Assembly: GCA_902526085.1 (NCBI GenBank)
Contig: CABZJN010000001.1
Span: forward strand, 1-64,000
DNA: 64,000 bases
Reading direction: 5' to 3'
Source: an uncultured Pelagibacteraceae bacterium
Lineage (GTDB): Bacteria; Pseudomonadota; Alphaproteobacteria; Pelagibacterales; Pelagibacteraceae
Positions 29,547-41,378 of this stretch are shown in pieces (the stretch's first letter is position 1; each line of letters starts with the position of its first letter). Position numbers and translations under genes: made by a program. Under the pieces are notes generated by a model. It was not told the DNA's origin and did no database searches. It saw only the letters and a list, made by a program, of their open reading frames with translations.

Positions 29547-31313
29547 ATGTCAAAATTATATTCAGGAGCTGAGATAGTATTTAAATGTTTAAAAGATCAA
29601 AATGTTAGTCACATATTTGGTTATCCTGGTGGAGCAGTTCTTCCAATTTATGATGAATTAAAAAAATTTAATTCTGTAAAACATATTCTTGTAAGACATG
29701 AACAGGGTGCAGGACATGCAGCCGAAGGTTATGCAAGATCAACTGGAAAACCAGGTGTATTATTAGTAACCTCAGGTCCTGGAGCTACAAATGCTGTTAC
29801 AGCCTTAACAGATGCTTATATGGATTCTGTACCATTAGTTTGTATTACAGGACAAGTCCCAACACACTTAATTGGTACAGATGCTTTTCAAGAATGTGAT
29901 ACAACAGGGATAACTAGACCCTGTACTAAACATAACTGGCTAGTAAAAGATGTTAAAGATTTAGCAGAAATAATGCATAAAGCTTTTGAAGTTGCAACAA
30001 CAGGAAGACCAGGACCAGTTTTAGTCGATATACCTAAAGATATACAATTTCAAAAAGCAAAATATAAATCTTATAAAAAAGCAAAAAAATTAAATGGTAA
30101 ATCCCATGATAATTTTTCACAAAAAAATATTGATGACTTAATTGAATTAATTAGTAAAGCAAAAAGACCAATTTTTTATACTGGAGGTGGAGTAATAAAC
30201 TCAGGCACAAAAGCAAGTGACCTTTTAAGAGAACTTGTATATGCAACAGGTTTTCCAATAACTTCAACTTTGCAGGGTCTGGGTTGTTTTCCTGCTGACG
30301 ACAATCAATTTTTAGGTATGTTAGGTATGCATGGTACCTATGAAGCAAACAATGCTATGTATGGTTGTGACTTAATGATAAATGTTGGTGCGAGGTTTGA
30401 CGATAGAATTACTGGTAAAATTGACGAGTTCTCTCCCAAATCTAAAAAAGTTCATATTGATATAGATCCATCATCTATAAATAAAAATGTAAAAGTTGAT
30501 CTAGCAATTGTTGGGGATATTAAATCAGTTTTAACGACAACACTAAAAACTTTTAAAAAATCAAAAAAAAATTTTTCTAAATCAAACAAACATCAAATAT
30601 CTAATTGGTGGGAACAAATTCAGAAATGGAGATCTAAAAGATCGTTAGATTATATTGGTAGTGAACAGACAATAAAACCACAGTATGCAATAGAAAGATT
30701 GTACGAGCTGACTAAAGATAAAGATACATATATTACAACTGAAGTAGGCCAGCATCAAATGTGGGCTGCTCAACACTATAAGTTCAATAAACCAAATAGA
30801 TGGATGACCTCTGGAGGTCTTGGCACGATGGGTTATGGCTTACCTGCAGCTGTTGGAGTTCAGATTGCACACCCTAAAAAATTAGTTATTGATATTGCTG
30901 GCGAAGCCTCTGTTTTAATGACTATGCAAGAAATGTCTACAGCAGTACAATATAATTTACCCATAAAAATATTTATTTTAAATAATGAATACATGGGGAT
31001 GGTAAGACAGTGGCAGGAATTACTTCATGATAAAAATTATTCTGAAAGTTACACTGCTGCATTGCCAGATTTTGTTAAAATGGCTGAAGCTTATGGGTGT
31101 GTCGGCATAAGAGCAAAAACACCTGAAGAATTAGATGATAAGATCATTGAAATGTTGAACACTAATCGACCAGTTATATTCGATTGCCTTGTAGATAAAC
31201 AAGAAAACTGTTTTCCAATGATACCTTCTGGAAAACCTCATAATCAAATGTTACTTGGTCCTAAAGATCAAAAAGAAAAAAAGATATCTGGAAAGGGTAG
31301 AACACTCGTTTAA
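29547..31313 (+). CDS. ilvB: Acetolactate synthase large (catalytic) subunit
   Basis: ThDP- and FAD-dependent enzyme that makes acetolactate or acetohydroxybutyrate, first step of valine/leucine/isoleucine synthesis. The 588 residues show FGYPGGAVLPIYDEL, the ThDP-activating Glu52 in RHEQGAGHAAEGYAR, GPGATNAVTALTDAYMDS, GGLGTMGYGLPAA and the metal-binding segment with ILNNEYMGMVRQWQELL. The small subunit gene ilvH begins on the last base of its stop codon. First gene of an ilvB-ilvH-ilvC-leuA cluster. Confidence 0.97.
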   Translation: MSKLYSGAEIVFKCLKDQNVSHIFGYPGGAVLPIYDELKKFNSVKHILVRHEQGAGHAAEGYARSTGKPGVLLVTSGPGATNAVTALTDAYMDSVPLVCITGQVPTHLIGTDAFQECDTTGITRPCTKHNWLVKDVKDLAEIMHKAFEVATTGRPGPVLVDIPKDIQFQKAKYKSYKKAKKLNGKSHDNFSQKNIDDLIELISKAKRPIFYTGGGVINSGTKASDLLRELVYATGFPITSTLQGLGCFPADDNQFLGMLGMHGTYEANNAMYGCDLMINVGARFDDRITGKIDEFSPKSKKVHIDIDPSSINKNVKVDLAIVGDIKSVLTTTLKTFKKSKKNFSKSNKHQISNWWEQIQKWRSKRSLDYIGSEQTIKPQYAIERLYELTKDKDTYITTEVGQHQMWAAQHYKFNKPNRWMTSGGLGTMGYGLPAAVGVQIAHPKKLVIDIAGEASVLMTMQEMSTAVQYNLPIKIFILNNEYMGMVRQWQELLHDKNYSESYTAALPDFVKMAEAYGCVGIRAKTPEELDDKIIEMLNTNRPVIFDCLVDKQENCFPMIPSGKPHNQMLLGPKDQKEKKISGKGRTLV

Positions 31314-31861
31314 TGGCTAACTCAAGGTCAGCATATAGTTTTGCAGGAAAAAAACAGAAATCTGATACTCATATTATAGTTGTATGGGTAGATAATGAAG
31401 CTGGTGTTTTAGCTCGTGTAGTTGGTTTATTTTCTGGAAGAGGTTACAACATAGAGTCTCTTGCAGTAGCCGAGGTTGATCATAAGCAAAACATTTCAAG
31501 AATAACAATTGTAACTACTGGTACGCCTCAAGTAGTAGATCAGATTAAACTTCAATTAAAAAAATTAGTTCCAGTACATAAAGTGGCAGATTTTAAGAGA
31601 GAAGACAAAAATGTTATTTTTAAAGAAATGGCATTGTTCAAGTTTGTTGCAAACAACAATAAATTAAATAAAGCTTTTGAGGCTTGTAAAAATTTTAATC
31701 CAGTAATATTAGATAAAACAAATAAATCGAATGTTATACAAATTACAGCTTTAAGAAGAGAAATAGATAGTATGTCAAAAAATTTAAAAAAATTCGGTTT
31801 AGTAAGTGTTTCAAGAACAGGAGCAGTAGCTATGACGAGAGGATCAGAAATATTTAAATAA
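31313..31861 (+). CDS. ilvH: Acetolactate synthase small (regulatory) subunit
   Basis: Regulatory partner of IlvB that confers valine feedback inhibition in the family. The 182 residues have an N-terminal extension, an ACT domain with VWVDNEAGVLARVVGLFSGRGYNIESL, VVDQIKLQLKKLVPVHKV, and a second ACT-like C-terminal domain ending with GLVSVSRTGAVAMTRG. The start codon overlaps the ilvB stop by one base, ensuring coupled synthesis. Typical of the IlvH/IlvN long form. Confidence 0.95.
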   Translation: MANSRSAYSFAGKKQKSDTHIIVVWVDNEAGVLARVVGLFSGRGYNIESLAVAEVDHKQNISRITIVTTGTPQVVDQIKLQLKKLVPVHKVADFKREDKNVIFKEMALFKFVANNNKLNKAFEACKNFNPVILDKTNKSNVIQITALRREIDSMSKNLKKFGLVSVSRTGAVAMTRGSEIFK

Positions 31862-31872
31862 ATTAAAAATTA

Positions 31873-32908
<1,036 letters not shown>

Positions 32909-32925
32909 ATAATCTATTGTTTATT

Positions 32926-32950
32926 TGGCCTGTAACAGCCATTTTATTTT
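32926..32950 (+). terminator. Weak rho-independent terminator after ilvC
   Basis: A short hairpin TGGC-C-TG/CAGCCA with a TAA loop is followed by TTTTATTTT. It has one bulge and few pairs, so it is probably a partial terminator separating ilvC from leuA. Confidence 0.45.
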
Positions 32951-32965
32951 GCAATCTGAGCGTGA

Positions 32966-32991
32966 GCATGTATGATATATATGCTTATAAT
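32966..32991 (+). promoter_or_regulatory. leuA -10 box with adjacent inverted repeat
   Basis: A perfect TATAAT at 32986-32991 lies six bases before the leuA ATG at 32998, pointing to a leaderless start. Directly upstream, 32966-32973 and 32977-32984 form an eight-pair inverted repeat (one G-T) with a three-base centre, in place of a recognisable -35 box. It could be an activator or repressor site. Confidence 0.4.
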
Positions 32992-32997
32992 AATTAA

Positions 32998-35620
<2,623 letters not shown>

Positions 35621-35625
35621 TTAAA

Positions 35626-36468
35626 ATGTCTAAAGAAATGGGCAGAGATGATTTGGTTATATCTGCTCGTTCAATTTTTTTAAATAAAGGTAATAGACGA
35701 AAATTTTCACTTTTTACTTTAATTATAGTATCCGTTATTGTTTTATCATTAGAATTTTTTAAAATTGGACCTATTAATCAATTTAGGTCAGTAACCAAAG
35801 ATGCTGTTTTTAAAACTTCATATATTATATCATTACCATTTTTATCGTTAAAAAATGTTTATTACGGTGTTAGTGATTTTTTAAAAATATATGAAGAAAA
35901 TAAACAAATTAAGAATATGAATTCAAATATTGCAGAGTTAAAATATGAAAATCAGTTTCTAAAAGAAGAAAATATAAGACTTAATGCACTGATTGATGAA
36001 AAAACCCTTTTTTCGGATAATTATCATGTAACAAATATTTTACTAGATCAGCAAAGCCCATATTTAAGATCAATTGTGATTAACAAAGGCTTTAAACATA
36101 ACATTAAAATAGGGTCAGCTGTAAGAAATGGATCATATTTGATTGGAAAAGTAGTTGAAGTTAATTACTTAACCTCCAGAGTTTTATTAATTAATGATCT
36201 AAATAGTAAGATACCAGTAATAATTGAACCCAATGGGATTAGTGCGATAGTCTCAGGGAATGGAAGTAAATTTAATGGTGATATTGAATATCTACCTGAA
36301 AAAAATCAAGTTGAAGAGGGTCATGTTGTTTATACTTCAGGAGCTGATGGGATAATTTCCTCTGGAATACCCATAGGCAAAATAACTATTAAAAATTCAA
36401 AAAAATTTGTGAAATTTTTCGCAGATTTTGATCAAATTAAATATGTTAAGGTTTATTTTAAAAAGTGA
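35626..36468 (+). CDS. mreC: Rod-shape determining protein MreC
   Basis: Bitopic inner-membrane protein that links MreB to the periplasmic elongasome. The 280 residues have a cytosolic N-terminus, one transmembrane helix (FSLFTLIIVSVIVLSLEFF), a coiled coil at about 88-130 (NKQIKNMNSNIAELKYENQF), and beta-barrel domains containing GFKHNIKIGSAV and YTSGADGIISSGIPIGKI, the MreC family hallmark. It overlaps mreD by four bases. Confidence 0.93.
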   Translation: MSKEMGRDDLVISARSIFLNKGNRRKFSLFTLIIVSVIVLSLEFFKIGPINQFRSVTKDAVFKTSYIISLPFLSLKNVYYGVSDFLKIYEENKQIKNMNSNIAELKYENQFLKEENIRLNALIDEKTLFSDNYHVTNILLDQQSPYLRSIVINKGFKHNIKIGSAVRNGSYLIGKVVEVNYLTSRVLLINDLNSKIPVIIEPNGISAIVSGNGSKFNGDIEYLPEKNQVEEGHVVYTSGADGIISSGIPIGKITIKNSKKFVKFFADFDQIKYVKVYFKK

Positions 36469-36995
36469 GTTTATTTGCTAACAGAATTTATTCTAAGACT
36501 ATTACAAGTTTACCCACTTTAATTTTATTTTTAGTCGTAATTTTAGGTTTAAACATTAATATTATTTTTAAAAATTATAATTTTATCATAAACTTTAGCT
36601 ACATAATTGTATTCTTCTGGAGTTTAAAAAAACCAGAGCATCTAGGTTATGGATTAATTTTTTTTGCAGGGATTATAAATGATGTAGTTCAAGGTTTGCC
36701 GATTGGAATATCTTCCCTAGATTATTTATTATTATCTGCGATAGGAGCATTTATAAGAAATAGATCGATCATATACAATTTAATTTATGATTGGATATCA
36801 TTTTTTATAGCAATTTTAATTGTAGGATCAGTAAACTACATTATATTAATTACAATATTTAAAATTCCAATTGTCTATGAAAGTTTAATATTAGGTTTAT
36901 TTGTTACATTTTTAATTTACCCTATATTTTTCAAAATATTTGTTTGGATAGATAATATGGTGCTAGTTAAACAGTATGATAAAAAAAACAGGTAA
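36465..36995 (+). CDS. mreD: Rod-shape determining protein MreD
   Basis: Small polytopic membrane protein of the elongasome. The 176 residues have about five hydrophobic helices and a conserved GLIFFAGIINDVVQGLPIG segment, the usual MreD marker. The start is GTG, overlapping the mreC stop region; its 3' end overlaps mrdA by 20 bases. Sequence is divergent beyond that segment, so the call depends on both the motif and the mreC-mrdA context. Confidence 0.88.
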   Translation: MSLFANRIYSKTITSLPTLILFLVVILGLNINIIFKNYNFIINFSYIIVFFWSLKKPEHLGYGLIFFAGIINDVVQGLPIGISSLDYLLLSAIGAFIRNRSIIYNLIYDWISFFIAILIVGSVNYIILITIFKIPIVYESLILGLFVTFLIYPIFFKIFVWIDNMVLVKQYDKKNR

Positions 36996-38922
36996 TTTAA
37001 ATAAAAATAAAATTATAAGTAGAAGACTTTTTGTTTTAATTGGTTTAAAAATTGGGTTAATTGGGATTGTTACTTCAAGATTATATAATCTTCAAATTTC
37101 TGAAAAGCAAAAATATGAAGTTTTATCTGATAAAAATAGAATTAGAGAATGGAAAACTCCACCTCAAAGAGGAATAATAACTGATTACTTTAATAATGTT
37201 ATTGCAGATAATCAAAGAGTTTATCAAGTTCATTTATCTCTTGAAGAAGTTTCCAATTTTAATAATTCAATTTTTAAACTTAAAAATATTATAAGTCTTA
37301 AAGAGGATGAAATAAAAAAAATATATGAGAAGAAAGAAAAGTCTAAGCCGTGGGATACTTTAATAATTTCTGAAAATTTATCATGGAAAGAATTTTCTAA
37401 ATTAAATTTGTACTTGCATGAATTAGATGGAGCAAAGCCAGTTTTGTCTACTTCAAGATATTACCCTTATTCTGATGATTTAGTACATGTTGTTGGTTAT
37501 GTTGGTGATGCAACAAGTCAAGATATTCAAAATAAAAAAAAAATTGAGCAAAACTTTGTACCAGGTTTAAAAGTAGGAAAAATTGGTATTGAAAATTCAA
37601 AAGATGCTGACCTAATAGGAAATCATGGAACTAAAAGATATGAAGTAAATGCATCAGGAAAAAAAATAAGTGAAATTAGTTATAAGCAAGAAACTCAAGG
37701 TGAAAATTTAAGAACGACCATAGACTTAGAAATTCAGCAATTGGCTCAAGAATTATTAAAAAATCAGGCAGGTTCAATATGTGTTATGGATATATACACA
37801 GGTGAAGTAATTACCATGGCATCGTCCCCAACCTACGATCCAAATAAGTTTACGCATGGAATAAGCACTAAAGATTGGAATGAAATTAAAAATAATAAGT
37901 TAAGACCTTTACTAAATAAATCATTAGCCGGATTATATTCTCCTGGATCAACTATAAAACCCTTGGTTGCACTTGCTGCATTAGAATATGGAATAATAGA
38001 CACAAAGTTTAAAGTAAACTGTAAAGGTCATGAACATCCATATGAATTGTATGGAGAAAAATATCATTGTTGGAAAAAAAATGGTCATGGATGGATGAGT
38101 ATGAGAAATGCTATAAAACAGTCATGTGATATTTATTTTTATGAAGTCGCAAGGCTTTTAGGCGTTGATAAGCTCTCATTAATTGCAAAGAGATATGGCC
38201 TAGGTTCAAAAGTTTTAGAAGATTTTTTTTCAGAGGAAAAAAAAGGAATTGTCCCCTCAACGAAATGGAAAAAACAAGTATTAGAACAGTCTTGGTATCT
38301 TGGTGAAACTGTAATTACTGGAATAGGACAGGGCTACATTCAGACTACTCCACTTCAATTATGTTTGATGACAGCGCAGTTGGCTAATGGAGGCTTCAAA
38401 ATTAAGCCAAATTTAATTTATGATAAAGAAATAGATTTAGATATTATTAAATCAAAATTTGAAAGTGAAAAAAATAAATCTGTAAGTCAAAATATTTTGA
38501 AAGATCACAAATTTAAATATTATGAAAGACTTTACAGAAATCCAAATAATTTAAAGTTAGTTTTGGATGCAATGTATGGATCAACCAATGAACAATTTGG
38601 AACCTCCTTCAGATCTAGACACACAGAGGATAAATATAAGTTTGCTGGAAAAACTGGAACTTCTCAAGTAAAAAGAATTACTGATCAAGACAGAGAGCTT
38701 GATTTAGACCTTGAGGAGATAGAATATAAAAGTAGAGACCATGCTTTATTTATTGCATTTGCACCTTATGATAAACCAAGATATTCACTGAGTATTTTGA
38801 TAGAGCATGGAGGCTCTGGTAGTAAAGCAGCCGCCCCGTTAGCGAAAAAATTAATTAAAAAAATCTTAGACAGGCATGAATTGAGAGAAAAAATTAGAAA
38901 AGATTTAAAAAATATTGCATGA
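36976..38922 (+). CDS. mrdA: Penicillin-binding protein 2 (elongation transpeptidase)
   Basis: Crosslinks peptidoglycan during elongation, inner membrane with a periplasmic body. The 648 residues have an N-terminal anchor (FVLIGLKIGLIGIV), the pedestal with PPQRGIITDYFNNVIADNQ, and the transpeptidase motifs SxxK at Ser325-Thr-Ile-Lys328, SCD near 384 and KTGTSQ near 553. The SCD triad, instead of SxN, is usual for PBP2. It overlaps rodA by four bases, its partner glycosyltransferase. Confidence 0.96.
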   Translation: MIKKTGNLNKNKIISRRLFVLIGLKIGLIGIVTSRLYNLQISEKQKYEVLSDKNRIREWKTPPQRGIITDYFNNVIADNQRVYQVHLSLEEVSNFNNSIFKLKNIISLKEDEIKKIYEKKEKSKPWDTLIISENLSWKEFSKLNLYLHELDGAKPVLSTSRYYPYSDDLVHVVGYVGDATSQDIQNKKKIEQNFVPGLKVGKIGIENSKDADLIGNHGTKRYEVNASGKKISEISYKQETQGENLRTTIDLEIQQLAQELLKNQAGSICVMDIYTGEVITMASSPTYDPNKFTHGISTKDWNEIKNNKLRPLLNKSLAGLYSPGSTIKPLVALAALEYGIIDTKFKVNCKGHEHPYELYGEKYHCWKKNGHGWMSMRNAIKQSCDIYFYEVARLLGVDKLSLIAKRYGLGSKVLEDFFSEEKKGIVPSTKWKKQVLEQSWYLGETVITGIGQGYIQTTPLQLCLMTAQLANGGFKIKPNLIYDKEIDLDIIKSKFESEKNKSVSQNILKDHKFKYYERLYRNPNNLKLVLDAMYGSTNEQFGTSFRSRHTEDKYKFAGKTGTSQVKRITDQDRELDLDLEEIEYKSRDHALFIAFAPYDKPRYSLSILIEHGGSGSKAAAPLAKKLIKKILDRHELREKIRKDLKNIA

Positions 38923-40049
38923 TACTTTCAACGTCACTAAATTCTACAAACTATTCATTTATTGATAAGCTGAAAGCTGTTGATTACTTTTTAATAATAA
39001 TTGTTTCTATAATAGGCTCAATGAGTGTTTTTTCAATTTATTCTACAGAAAGTGGTAACTTTTCTTTTTATACTAAAAATCATCTAACTAGATTTCTAGT
39101 ATTTTTTTCTATGTTTTTAGTTCTGTCATTTGTAAGAGTTTCATTTTGGTTTAGACAGGCATATATTTTTTATATTATAGGAATTTTACTTCTATTACTT
39201 GTAATTTTTTTTGGAATTTCAGCATCAGGATCTAAACGATGGATAAATCTTTTCATAATGAACCTTCAACCTTCAGAACTAATGAAAATTTCAATAATAG
39301 TTTGTTTTGCAAGATACTACCATCGTATTCAAAGCTCAGATATTCAAAGTTATAAATATTTATTACAACCAATTATACTTTTGTTGATACCTTGCTATTT
39401 AGTTATAATTCAACCTGATTTAGGAACAGCAATTTTAATAGCAGGAAGTGGGTTGGCTATTATTTGGTTAGCAGGACTTAATTTAAAATATTTTATATAT
39501 TCAGGATTAATATTATTAGTCTCATTACCTTTTGTAATTTCAATTTTAAAACCATATCAAAAATCAAGAATATTAACTTTTTTTAATCCAGACAGAGACC
39601 CTTTGGGTGCTGGTTATCAAATTATTCAATCTAAAATAGCAATTGGTTCAGGAGGATTGTTAGGCAAAGGTTTCTTGCAAGGTACACAAAGTTATCTTGA
39701 ATTCTTACCTGAAAAACACACTGACTTTATTTTTACTCTTTTCTCTGAAGAATTTGGCTTTGTTGGTTCAATGATATTAATTTTATTATACGCTTTATTA
39801 ATTTACAGAATTATTATGATTGGTTTTTTTAGTAGGTCTTTTTTTGCAAAACTATACTGTTTTGGCTTTGCATCTGCTTTATTCTTATACATTTTTGTAA
39901 ATATAGCTATGGTGGTTGGGTTGTTGCCAATAGTTGGAGCACCACTTCCTATCATGTCATACGGAGGATCATCTATGTTATCAATAATGCTAGGTTTAAG
40001 TATCGTAATGAGCTGCAAAATTTACAGTCGAGATCCGATCGGTAGTTAA
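38919..40049 (+). CDS. rodA: Peptidoglycan glycosyltransferase RodA
   Basis: SEDS-family polymerase acting with PBP2. The 376 residues form about ten transmembrane helices. Conserved segments are GSKRWINLFIMNLQPSELMKI, QPDLGTAILIAGSG, LGAGYQIIQSKIAIGSGGLLGKG, LPEKHTDFIFTLFSEEFGF with the catalytic-site aspartate, and LPIVGAPLPIMSYGGSSML. Last gene of the mre operon. A 73-base gap separates it from the next gene. Confidence 0.95.
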   Translation: MILSTSLNSTNYSFIDKLKAVDYFLIIIVSIIGSMSVFSIYSTESGNFSFYTKNHLTRFLVFFSMFLVLSFVRVSFWFRQAYIFYIIGILLLLLVIFFGISASGSKRWINLFIMNLQPSELMKISIIVCFARYYHRIQSSDIQSYKYLLQPIILLLIPCYLVIIQPDLGTAILIAGSGLAIIWLAGLNLKYFIYSGLILLVSLPFVISILKPYQKSRILTFFNPDRDPLGAGYQIIQSKIAIGSGGLLGKGFLQGTQSYLEFLPEKHTDFIFTLFSEEFGFVGSMILILLYALLIYRIIMIGFFSRSFFAKLYCFGFASALFLYIFVNIAMVVGLLPIVGAPLPIMSYGGSSMLSIMLGLSIVMSCKIYSRDPIGS

Positions 40050-40091
40050 GATTTACTAAACATTTATCTACCGCGATCAAATAGCATCTAT

Positions 40092-40097
40092 TATAAT
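40092..40097 (+). promoter_or_regulatory. Possible -10 box before the DadA-like gene
   Basis: TATAAT at 40092-40097, 25 bases before the GTG start at 40123, in the 73-base gap after rodA. No good -35 box is seen at the right distance. Upstream, GGTAG and CTACC flank an AT-rich loop across the rodA stop, without a T-run, so this is not a convincing terminator. Confidence 0.3.
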
Positions 40098-40122
40098 TTA
40101 TCCCACCAACTATATTTTTTTT

Positions 40123-41364
40123 GTGTCAGAAAAAAATTTAAAAGTTGGTATAATAGGAGCAGGAATTCAAGGAGTATGTAATGCTCTTTTTCTTCAAAAA
40201 AAAGGCTATCAAGTAATTTTATTCGATAGAGATGAGCCTGGAAATGCAGCCTCTTATGGTAATGCAGGTCATTTTTCTCCTTATGCATCAGTCCCTTTAA
40301 ACAGACCAGATATTGCAAGTGATGTTCCATCAATGCTTATGAGCTCAAGAGGACCTTTGGCAGTTAAATGGAATTATGTTCCAAAAATGATCCCTTGGTT
40401 TTCAAAATTTTTAATGAATTGTACTAATGATAAAATGATGCATACCGCAAAAAATATGCATCAAATTTTAGATCAATCATTATTGGCTTATGATGAACTA
40501 TTTGAAGAGATAGATCTAGAGGGTTTAGTTGAAAATAATGGAATTTTATATGTCTGGAATGAAAAAAATTTAAAAAGTAGAGAATTAGAAATAAAAATTA
40601 GAGATGATCTAGGCGTTAAACAACAAGTTGTAAATAAAAAAGAAATACATGATTTGGAACCAAATTTAAAACCATTTTATCATGGAGGTGTCTTCTATGA
40701 TTATGCAAGACATGCAAGAAATCCAAAAAAAATATTGATAAAGCTATTTGAAAATTTCATAAAAAAAGGTGGAAAGTTTTTAAAACTAAATATCCAAGAT
40801 TTGAATTTTGATGAGGAAAAACCTGTTTTAAGATCTGAAACCCAGAGATTTGTTTTTGATAAATTAGTTATTGCATGTGGTGCGTTTTCAAAAAAACTTA
40901 CTGATAAACTTCATGAAAATATTCCACTGGATACCGAAAGAGGGTATCATGTTCATTTTAAAGATTTTGATCATTTAATTTCTAGACCAGTGGTTTATTC
41001 TAACAGAGGGTTTGGAATGTCACCAATGGATCAAGGGTTAAGAGTAGTTGGTACTGTGGAGTTTGGCGGTCTAAAAAATGCTTTATCAAAATCTAGGATC
41101 AAAAACTTAATTCTAAATGCAAAGGATATGCTTGACGGCTTACCTGAGCATAAAGATGAGTGGTTAGGTTTTAGACCTACGTTGCCGGATTTTTTACCAA
41201 TAATTGGACCATCAAAAAATTATAAAAATGTTTTTTACTCATTTGGCCATCATCATTTAGGATGGACTTTAGGTGCAATTTCTGGGAAAATAGTTTCTGG
41301 TATGATTGCAAATGAAAATACTAATATGGATTTAAAACCTTACAGTTCAGTTAGATTTGCCTAA
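40123..41364 (+). CDS. DadA-like FAD-dependent D-amino-acid dehydrogenase family protein
   Basis: DAO-fold flavoprotein expected to oxidise an amine or D-amino acid to a 2-oxo acid. The 413 residues begin with the FAD motif VGIIGAGIQGVCNALFL (GAGIQG at 12-17), then FDRDEPGNAASYGNAG, which matches the DadA PG-xxx-S-x-GNAG block. A C-terminal GPSKNYKNVFYSFGHHHLGWT dinucleotide segment follows. GTG start with no other good ATG. It leads a six-gene run with a fused 2-oxoacid ferredoxin oxidoreductase 14 bases downstream, suggesting the 2-oxo acid product is processed further. Substrate unknown. Confidence 0.8.
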   Translation: MSEKNLKVGIIGAGIQGVCNALFLQKKGYQVILFDRDEPGNAASYGNAGHFSPYASVPLNRPDIASDVPSMLMSSRGPLAVKWNYVPKMIPWFSKFLMNCTNDKMMHTAKNMHQILDQSLLAYDELFEEIDLEGLVENNGILYVWNEKNLKSRELEIKIRDDLGVKQQVVNKKEIHDLEPNLKPFYHGGVFYDYARHARNPKKILIKLFENFIKKGGKFLKLNIQDLNFDEEKPVLRSETQRFVFDKLVIACGAFSKKLTDKLHENIPLDTERGYHVHFKDFDHLISRPVVYSNRGFGMSPMDQGLRVVGTVEFGGLKNALSKSRIKNLILNAKDMLDGLPEHKDEWLGFRPTLPDFLPIIGPSKNYKNVFYSFGHHHLGWTLGAISGKIVSGMIANENTNMDLKPYSSVRFA

Positions 41365-41378
41365 TAAAGTTTAATAGT

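Noticed and set aside
40035..40079. Inverted repeat GGTAG...CTACC across the end of rodA as a terminator
   Set aside because: The stem is short, has a long AT-rich loop and no T-run.
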